Assembly: GCA_947304365.1 (NCBI GenBank)
Contig: CAMZAY010000022.1
Span: 1-9,783 of the forward strand
Direction: 5' to 3'
Length of the DNA: 9,783 bases
Source of the DNA: an uncultured Clostridia bacterium
Lineage (GTDB): Bacteria > Bacillota > Clostridia > Christensenellales > CAG-138
Every line of letters begins with the position of its first letter. The stretch's first letter is position 1. A program made the position numbers and the translations under genes. Positions 4,762-9,783 of the stretch are shown here, piece by piece. The notes under the pieces were generated by a model. The model worked only from the letters and a program-made list of their open reading frames with translations. It was not told the DNA's origin and searched no databases.

Positions 4762-7290
4762 ATGGTTCAATACAAGGTAACGGGAATGAGCTGCGCCGCA
4801 TGCCAGGCGCGCGTCGAAAAAGCCGTGTCGAAGGTCGAGGGCGTCGAAAGCTGCGCCGTCAGCCTGCTCACCAACTCAATGGGCGTCGAGGGTACCGCCA
4901 GTCCCGAGGCGGTCATTGCCGCCGTTAAGAAAGCGGGCTACGGAGCCTCGCTCTATTCCGGCGCGTCCGAAGAGACCAAAGCCGCCCCTGCGGGGGACCT
5001 CCTTGAAAACACCGAAACGCCCCGCCTCATAAAAAGGCTTGCAGTATCGGCGGGGTTCCTGCTGCTTCTCATGTATATCACGATGGGGCACAATATGCTC
5101 GGGTTCCCCGTTCCGAAGGTACTCGAGCATGAGCATATCGCGCTCGGCATAATACAGCTGCTGCTTGCCGCCGCGGTTATGATCGTCAATCAGAAATTCT
5201 TTACGAGCGGGTATTCCTCGCTCTTCCGCGGCGCGCCGAATATGGACACCCTCGTTTCGCTGGGCTCCACGGCGTCCTTTTCCTGGAGCGTGTACGTGCT
5301 CTTAAAGCTCTGCCGCATGGCGACCGCCGGCGCCGCCTCCGCCGATATGATGGAGGTCTATCATAACGAGCTGTATTTCGAGTCCGCAGCGATGATCCCC
5401 GCGCTAATAACCGTGGGCAAGCTCCTCGAGTCCATCTCGAAGGGCAGGACGACGAACGCCCTGAAGAGCCTTATAAAGCTTGCGCCGAAGCGCGCGATGG
5501 TGCTTCGTGACGGCGCGGAGGAGGAGATCGACGCCGACCTCGTGCGGGTTGGCGATATCTTCATCGTCAAGCCCGGCGCTTCGATACCCGTCGACGGCGA
5601 AGTCATAGAAGGCGAAAGCGCCGTTAACGAATCCGCGCTGACCGGCGAATCGATACCCGTCGACAAAAAGCCGGGCTCCTTCGTGAGCGCAGCCACGATA
5701 AACACCTCCGGCTATCTGAAATGCCGCGCGGCGAGGGTCGGCGAGGATACGACGCTGAGCAAGATAATCAAAATGGTGGAGGGCGCCGCCGCCACGAAAG
5801 CGCCCATCGCCCGCATTGCGGACAGGGTCTCCGCGGTGTTCGTGCCCGCGGTCATCTGCATTGCCGTGATCGTCGCCGCGGGCTGGCTGATCGCCGGCAA
5901 GGGCGCAAGCTTCGCTCTTGCAAGGGCGATATCGGTGCTCGTCATATCCTGTCCGTGCGCGCTCGGGCTTGCCACGCCCGTCGCGGTAATGGTCGGAAAC
6001 GGCCTCGGCGCAAGGAACGGCATACTTATAAAGACAGGCGAAGCGCTTGAAAACGTCGGCAGGATCGATTCCGTCGTGCTCGACAAGACCGGCACCGTTA
6101 CGGAGGGCGCGCCCAGCGTGACCGACATACTCCCCGCGGAGGGCGTAACGGAGAGCGAGCTTATTCAGCTTGCGCTGTCGCTCGAAGCAAAGAGCGAGCA
6201 TCCCCTCGCCCGCGCCGTAGTCGAAAGGGCGCGGGAGCTCGGCGTCGAGCCGCTTGAGACGGGCTCCTTCCGCATACTCCCCGGCAACGGGCTCGAGGCC
6301 GTCATATCCGGCAGCCTCGTCCGCGGCGGGAACGCGCGGTTCATATCGGAGTCAAGCGAAGCAAGCCCCGTATTCGGCAGGGCGGAAGCCCTCGCGGAGG
6401 AAGGGAAAACGCCCCTCTTCTTCTCGAAGGACGGGCGCGTTTTGGGGCTTATCGCAGTTGCTGACGTTATAAAGCCCACCTCTCCCGAGGCGGTGGAGCA
6501 CCTTAAAAACCTCGGCCTTGACGTCGTCATGCTCACCGGCGACAACGAAAAGACCGCCCGCGCGATAGGCAATAAGGCGGGCGTAACGGACGTTATCGCG
6601 GGCGTGCTGCCCGACGGCAAGGAAGCCGTGATCCGCTCCCTCAAGGAGCGCGGCAGGACCGCCATGGTCGGCGACGGCATCAACGACGCGCCGGCGCTCA
6701 CAAGCGCCGATATAGGCGTCGCGATAGGCGCGGGCACGGACGTTGCGATAGACTCCGCCGACATAGTGCTTATGAACAGCGATCTTAACGACGTTGCCGC
6801 CGCCGTGCGCCTCGGGCGGGGCACGCTCCGGAACATAAAGGAAAACCTCTTCTGGGCGTTCTTCTACAACCTCATCTGCATACCGCTCGCCGCGGGTCTG
6901 TTCGGGCTTAAAATGAACCCGATGATCGGCGCCGCCGCAATGAGCTTATCGAGCGTAACGGTATGCCTGAACGCGCTTCGGCTGAACTTCCTGAAGATAA
7001 AGAGCCCCAAGCACGACAGGCCCGTGAGGAAGCGCCGCGTCAAGGCGGACATCCCCCTCCCCGCCGCTCCCAAAGCGAATACCGTGACCGTAAGCGTCGA
7101 GGGGATGATGTGTCATCATTGCGAGGCAAGCGTCAAGAAGGCGCTCGAAGCGCTCGATTTCGTCGATTCCGCCGAGGCGAGCTTCGAAACTGGCCGGGTC
7201 GATATCGCGCTCTCCGGCGCGTTCGACGAAGCCCGGGTAAAGCAGGCGATCGAAAACGAGGATTACGAATACCTCGGGATTTCGGAATAA
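4762..7290 (+). CDS. copA: Copper(I)-exporting P1B-type ATPase, CopA
   Basis: CopA uses ATP to pump Cu(I) out across the cytoplasmic membrane. The 842-residue product has an N-terminal heavy-metal-associated domain with GMSCAAC (8-14), eight predicted membrane helices (six between about 90 and 410, two at about 696-744), the actuator TGES (294-297), the intramembrane CPC (397-399), the phosphorylation site DKTGT (441-445, D441), the nucleotide-binding HP (480-481), TGDN (592-595) and GDGINDAP (637-644). YN-X4-P (702-708) and MSLSS (727-731) in the last two helices are the marks of the Cu(I) class. A second metal-binding domain with GMMCHHC (781-787) forms the C-terminus after a basic, proline-containing linker (about 749-772). 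GGGAGG at 4751-4756 fixes the start at 4762; an upstream in-frame ATG at 4642 lies before the promoter. No copper chaperone or regulator gene is adjacent. Confidence 0.97.
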   Translation: MVQYKVTGMSCAACQARVEKAVSKVEGVESCAVSLLTNSMGVEGTASPEAVIAAVKKAGYGASLYSGASEETKAAPAGDLLENTETPRLIKRLAVSAGFLLLLMYITMGHNMLGFPVPKVLEHEHIALGIIQLLLAAAVMIVNQKFFTSGYSSLFRGAPNMDTLVSLGSTASFSWSVYVLLKLCRMATAGAASADMMEVYHNELYFESAAMIPALITVGKLLESISKGRTTNALKSLIKLAPKRAMVLRDGAEEEIDADLVRVGDIFIVKPGASIPVDGEVIEGESAVNESALTGESIPVDKKPGSFVSAATINTSGYLKCRAARVGEDTTLSKIIKMVEGAAATKAPIARIADRVSAVFVPAVICIAVIVAAGWLIAGKGASFALARAISVLVISCPCALGLATPVAVMVGNGLGARNGILIKTGEALENVGRIDSVVLDKTGTVTEGAPSVTDILPAEGVTESELIQLALSLEAKSEHPLARAVVERARELGVEPLETGSFRILPGNGLEAVISGSLVRGGNARFISESSEASPVFGRAEALAEEGKTPLFFSKDGRVLGLIAVADVIKPTSPEAVEHLKNLGLDVVMLTGDNEKTARAIGNKAGVTDVIAGVLPDGKEAVIRSLKERGRTAMVGDGINDAPALTSADIGVAIGAGTDVAIDSADIVLMNSDLNDVAAAVRLGRGTLRNIKENLFWAFFYNLICIPLAAGLFGLKMNPMIGAAAMSLSSVTVCLNALRLNFLKIKSPKHDRPVRKRRVKADIPLPAAPKANTVTVSVEGMMCHHCEASVKKALEALDFVDSAEASFETGRVDIALSGAFDEARVKQAIENEDYEYLGISE

Positions 7291-7297
7291 TAATACA

Positions 7298-7327
7298 GCG
7301 CGGAGCGATCACGCTCCGCGCCTTTCT
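7298..7327 (+). terminator. Hairpin terminator after copA
   Basis: A perfect 10-bp GC-rich stem, GCGCGGAGCG (7298-7307) with CGCTCCGCGC (7312-7321), closes the loop ATCA. It is followed by CTTTCTTAT, and the stem starts eight bases after the copA stop. It also lies just past the end of the minus-strand operon, where the tract is weaker (TGTATTATTA), so it probably serves both. Confidence 0.82.
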
Positions 7328-7336
7328 TATGCTCAT

Positions 7337-7936
7337 TCACGCCCTGTCTATCGCGCTCAGAAGCGATATCCCCGCTCGCTTCGCGAACGCCGCCGCCTTT
7401 ATGAGCCCTTCGCAGGGTTCCGTCTCAACGGCCAAAACCGTGTAAAGCCTGCCGTCCGCCTGAAAGCGCTTCAGCACCTCCTGCCTGTCCGAAAGGATCA
7501 GCAGCGCGGTCTCGTCCTCATCCGGCTGTATCTCCCAAACGGGCAGGTCCTCGGGAAGCTCCGCAAGGCGAAGGAGCCTTTTCGCCTCTCCGATCACCTC
7601 GTCCCGATAGGGCGAAACGGGGATCTCCTCATCCCGGTAAAAAGCCGCGCATTTCGCGCTCTTTTCCGCGAGAGAAGCCATATCGAGCCCCGCCGCGCGG
7701 TAAACGCCGCCCATGAAGTCGGCGAAGACGCCCTCCGGCAGGAGCCGGTAAAGCTCCCTTTCGAGCGCGTCGAGCCCGCCCTTTTCCGCCGGGCGAGAGG
7801 TATCGAAGCGCAGCATCACGTTCCCGCCGTAATACGGGAGCAAAATGTACTCCTCCAACGAAAACAGCCCGTGTGAGATCACGGGCATTTTTTCGCGCAG
7901 TCTGTTTACAAGTTCGTTTACGCTTTCCATATTCAC
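7337..7936 (-). CDS. Protein of unknown function, third gene of the thymidylate operon
   Basis: I do not recognise this 199-residue protein. It is soluble and somewhat acidic, with no signal peptide, membrane segment or evident metal or nucleotide motif. Notable stretches are HGLFSLEEYILLPYYGGNVM (about 22-41), a middle helix-rich part with EAKRLLRLAEL (about 117-127), and an acidic EIQPDEDETALLILSDRQEV (about 134-153). It ends in a helical IKAAAFAKRAGISLLSAI. The GTG at 7936 overlaps the thyX stop by four bases (GTGA). The alternative is the ATG two codons later at 7930, which has a weak GAG upstream. Tight coupling to thyX and the dCMP deaminase gene implies coexpression and perhaps a role in deoxynucleotide supply, but that is inference only. 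Codon use and base composition match the neighbours, so this is very likely a real gene. Confidence 0.8.
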   Translation of the reverse strand: MNMESVNELVNRLREKMPVISHGLFSLEEYILLPYYGGNVMLRFDTSRPAEKGGLDALERELYRLLPEGVFADFMGGVYRAAGLDMASLAEKSAKCAAFYRDEEIPVSPYRDEVIGEAKRLLRLAELPEDLPVWEIQPDEDETALLILSDRQEVLKRFQADGRLYTVLAVETEPCEGLIKAAAFAKRAGISLLSAIDRA

Positions 7937-8544
7937 TCAAAGAACACGGGCAGGAGCTCCCTGAATTTCTCATACAGCGGGCAGGCGACGGCGCGCATAT
8001 CGGGATGCGCGGCGGGCGCGGTGCGGAGCGCGAAGAAATGCCGCCACTCGCGCAAGTCCATGGTGCAGATAAATTCCGTCTTCAGCGAATTGGGCAGCAC
8101 GCTCCTTGCCGTTTCCGGCGCGACGCCCATCGAGAGCATATCGAGATAGCTCCTTTCGGCGTTTGCCATGGCGTTTTCCCAAGCGGCGTATTCGGGGGTG
8201 CCCTCCGTAAGCGCGGCGGGCTTTATGAAGGTTATCTCCCCGCCGAATTTATCCTTTGAATAATTGCAGTAGCGGGTGGATTCCTGCGAATAGCTGGCGA
8301 CGCGGTGGCGCACCCATTCGTGCGAAACGCCGCGGTCGCAGATCACGCGGACGCTGATCGAATAATGCTCGATGGGGCTCTCGTGCCCGCGGGCGAGCAT
8401 GGAGCGGATAAGCCTTTCGGCGCTGCCCTCGCCCACCTTCTCCTCGGATTTATAGCACACCCTGCCGCAGAGCTCTATATGGCGGTAGACCTCCTCGCGG
8501 TCGACGGGGGTGATGATCTCAAAATACGGGTTTATAACTCGCAT
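7933..8544 (-). CDS. thyX: Flavin-dependent thymidylate synthase ThyX
   Basis: ThyX makes dTMP from dUMP, using methylene-tetrahydrofolate as carbon donor and FAD with NADPH for reduction; it replaces ThyA in many bacteria. The 203-residue product carries the family signature RHR-X7-S (R79, H80, R81, S89) in RHRVASYSQESTRY. It also has HESPIEH (54-60) and the C-terminal block LPNSLKTEFICTMDLREWRHFFALR, seen from about 150 to 174. Length is slightly below the common 215-250 residues, with no visible gap in the core. The ATG at 8544 has AAGGAAG at 8556-8550, five bases upstream. It lies inside the end of the dCMP deaminase gene, and the two overlap by 13 bases. Its substrate is the product of that upstream enzyme. 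The downstream unknown gene overlaps by four bases. Confidence 0.97.
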   Translation of the reverse strand: MRVINPYFEIITPVDREEVYRHIELCGRVCYKSEEKVGEGSAERLIRSMLARGHESPIEHYSISVRVICDRGVSHEWVRHRVASYSQESTRYCNYSKDKFGGEITFIKPAALTEGTPEYAAWENAMANAERSYLDMLSMGVAPETARSVLPNSLKTEFICTMDLREWRHFFALRTAPAAHPDMRAVACPLYEKFRELLPVFFE

Positions 8545-8972
8545 ACGTTCTTCCTTTCGACGCCGTTTTCCGTCCTGACGACTATATCCTTTATGCCCGC
8601 GTTCTTGATCAGCCTTGAGCAGATCACGCAGGGCGCGGGGCTTGCCATTTCGCCGTTCTCGTCAAAGCCGGCAAGATATAGCGTGGAGCCCAGCATATCG
8701 CGCCTTGCGGCGGAGATTATGGCGTTCTGCTCCGCGTGCACGGCGACGCATTTTTCATACTGCTCGCCGTGGGGGATGTTGTTGCGCGCGCGCCAGCATT
8801 CGCCCTCGTCGCAGCAGTTGGCTTCGCCCCTTGCGGAGCCGTTGTAGCCGGTGGAAATGATCTCGTCGTTCTTGATTATGACCGCGCCGTACCTGCGCCT
8901 TAAGCAGGTGGAGCGCTGCGCGACGGCCGCCGCGATGTTGAGATAATACTCGTCTTTCGAAATGCGCTGCAT
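8532..8972 (-). CDS. dCMP deaminase (zinc-dependent, ComEB family)
   Basis: The enzyme deaminates dCMP to dUMP in the cytoplasm, the substrate for thymidylate synthase. The 146-residue product has the zinc deaminase motifs HAE (H79, E81) and PCVIC (C115, C118), and the dCMP-type stretch GYNGSARGE (42-50) followed by a Cys-rich segment (C53, C54, C58, C74). The ATG at 8972 is preferred because GGAGG sits five bases upstream. The longer in-frame starts at 8999 and 9029 fall in or before the -10 box of the predicted promoter and so would not be transcribed. This is the first gene of a three-gene operon with thyX, which begins 13 bases before this gene ends. ComEB and general cytidine deaminases share the fold, but the GYNG region and the thyX partner favour dCMP. 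Confidence 0.93.
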   Translation of the reverse strand: MQRISKDEYYLNIAAAVAQRSTCLRRRYGAVIIKNDEIISTGYNGSARGEANCCDEGECWRARNNIPHGEQYEKCVAVHAEQNAIISAARRDMLGSTLYLAGFDENGEMASPAPCVICSRLIKNAGIKDIVVRTENGVERKNVCEL

Positions 8973-8997
8973 AGCATCCTCCAAAAGGGTTTTTATC

Positions 8998-9026
8998 ATT
9001 TTATCATATCCCGCGCCCCATTTCAA
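8998..9026 (-). promoter_or_regulatory. Extended -10 promoter of the dCMP deaminase-thyX operon
   Basis: On the minus strand TTGAAA (9026-9021) and TAAAAT (9003-8998) are 17 bases apart, and TGA immediately precedes the -10 as an extended element. Transcription would begin near 8991, about 19 bases before the ATG at 8972. I found no second promoter inside the operon. Confidence 0.78.
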
Positions 9027-9080
9027 CACAAGATTCCCTTTGCGGACATAGTATGGAAGAAAAGCCTAAAAGGAGTTCCT

Positions 9081-9783
9081 ATGGAGATAAACGGCATAGA
9101 CGTTTCGAAATGGCAGGGCGATATCGACTGGGCGCGCGTAAGGGAAAGCGGCGTCGGCTTTGCCATGATAAAGGCGATGCAGGGCTTAAAGCCCGATCCC
9201 GTATTCCGCCAAAACGCCCTCGGCGCGCTGAACGCGGGGCTTCACGCCGGCGCTTACGTTTACAGCAAGGCAGTCTCCGCGGACGCCGCCCGGCGTGAGG
9301 CGCAGGCCGCGCTGGAGCTTATCGGCGATATCGGGCTCGATTACCCCGTAGCGCTCGATTTCGAGAGCAGTCATTTCGGGAGCATGACCGAAGTCGAACG
9401 CGGCGATATCATAACGGCGTTCCTCGGCGTTATCGAGCGGGCGGGCTTTTGCCCAATGCTCTACTCGAACCGCGATTGGTTCAAAAACCTTATCCCCGCG
9501 GCGTTGCGGGACGAATACCCCGTCTGGCTCGCCTCCTGGAGAAAGAAAAAGCCCTCCCCCGGGTTCGATCTCGCCATGTGGCAGCGCGGGAAGGGCGACG
9601 TGCCGGGCATTGAAGGAAAGGTCGACCTCGATATCTGCTATTCCGCTTTCAGCCCGCGCGTCACGCTTTTCAGGCTGACGGATCCCCCCATGAGGGGGGA
9701 AGCCTTCCTTGCCATGCAGAAGGCGCTTTCCGCCGCGGGATACGGGGATGCGGACGGAAAGCCCCTCGTTCCCGACGGCGTGT
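9081..9783 (+). CDS. GH25 muramidase with start of a peptidoglycan-binding domain (partial)
   Basis: This is a glycosyl hydrolase family 25 lysozyme, which cuts the MurNAc-GlcNAc bond of peptidoglycan. The 234 visible residues begin MEINGIDVSKWQGDIDW with D7 of the catalytic site. ALDFES (91-96) supplies the paired acids D93 and E95, YSN lies at 118-120, AMWQRG at 165-170 and VDLDICY closes the barrel. From about residue 204, RGEAFLAMQKALSAAGYG and VPDGV look like the first part of a peptidoglycan-binding repeat, cut by the window edge. AAAAGGAG (9068-9075) is five bases before the ATG at 9081, so the start is well supported. There is no signal peptide, as in phage endolysins or enzymes released by lysis, but no other phage gene is in view. 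It is transcribed divergently from the dCMP deaminase operon with a 108-base gap. Confidence 0.93.
   Translation, partial: MEINGIDVSKWQGDIDWARVRESGVGFAMIKAMQGLKPDPVFRQNALGALNAGLHAGAYVYSKAVSADAARREAQAALELIGDIGLDYPVALDFESSHFGSMTEVERGDIITAFLGVIERAGFCPMLYSNRDWFKNLIPAALRDEYPVWLASWRKKKPSPGFDLAMWQRGKGDVPGIEGKVDLDICYSAFSPRVTLFRLTDPPMRGEAFLAMQKALSAAGYGDADGKPLVPDGV

Noticed and set aside
5404..6201. Minus-strand open frame (265 codons) inside copA
   Set aside because: It is a composition shadow: it lies opposite conserved CopA motifs and matches no family I know.
6165..6836. Minus-strand open frame (223 codons) rich in Ser, Arg, Pro and Thr inside copA
   Set aside because: It mirrors the ATP-binding domain of CopA, and its composition is typical of a false frame.
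8973..9029. Longer dCMP deaminase starts at 9029 and 8999
   Set aside because: They fall in or before the -10 box of the operon promoter. GGAGG precedes the ATG at 8972.
9026..9054. CATAGTAT at 9047-9054 as a sporulation sigma-factor -10 for the GH25 gene
   Set aside because: The -10 match is partial and no convincing -35 stands at the right distance, so I cannot support a promoter there.
9053..9298. Plus-strand frame starting at ATG 9053 with a basic product
   Set aside because: It overlaps the GH25 gene in another frame, and the AAAAGGAG site serves the ATG at 9081.

Overview
The window looks like an ordinary chromosomal stretch from a GC-rich, spore-forming member of the Bacillota, most likely class Clostridia. 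The sporulation pair yabP-yabQ places it among endospore formers. Shine-Dalgarno sites are AGGAGG-like, and several promoters are textbook sigma-A type. GC-rich coding DNA that still uses ATA and AGG codons resembles gut Clostridia. The taxonomic call is inference, since no rRNA or other marker gene is present. I see no tRNA, rRNA, CRISPR array, insertion sequence or integrase. No gene-free stretch exceeds 300 bases; the longest gap is 2749-2957, the divergent rho/yabP control region.

Layout. Positions 1-624 hold the tail of an unknown gene and a small four-helix membrane protein, closed by an intrinsic terminator. A solitary XRE/Cro-type regulator (775-981) follows, with its own extended -10 promoter and a palindromic candidate operator. 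It converges on rho (1054-2748, minus), and the two share a 14-bp hairpin terminator. Rho carries a long low-complexity insert, and its leader is C-rich and G-poor. Divergent from rho are yabP and yabQ (2958-3583), which overlap by one base. These meet a convergent stand-alone carbamate kinase arcC (3642-4580, minus).

arcC and a copper-exporting P1B ATPase copA (4762-7290, plus) diverge from an intergenic region holding a clear promoter for each. CopA has a heavy-metal-binding domain at both ends. A perfect hairpin separates it from a minus-strand operon at 7337-8972. That operon encodes a dCMP deaminase, then the flavin-dependent thymidylate synthase ThyX, then a 199-residue protein of unknown function, all with overlapping ends. 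The first two are consecutive steps, dCMP to dUMP to dTMP. The window ends inside a divergent gene (9081 onward) for a leaderless GH25 muramidase with the start of a peptidoglycan-binding domain.

I found no clear novel defence or mobile system. The points most worth a second look are the unknown third gene of the thymidylate operon, the control regions of rho, yabP and the XRE gene, the C-terminal metal-binding domain of CopA, and the leaderless muramidase.
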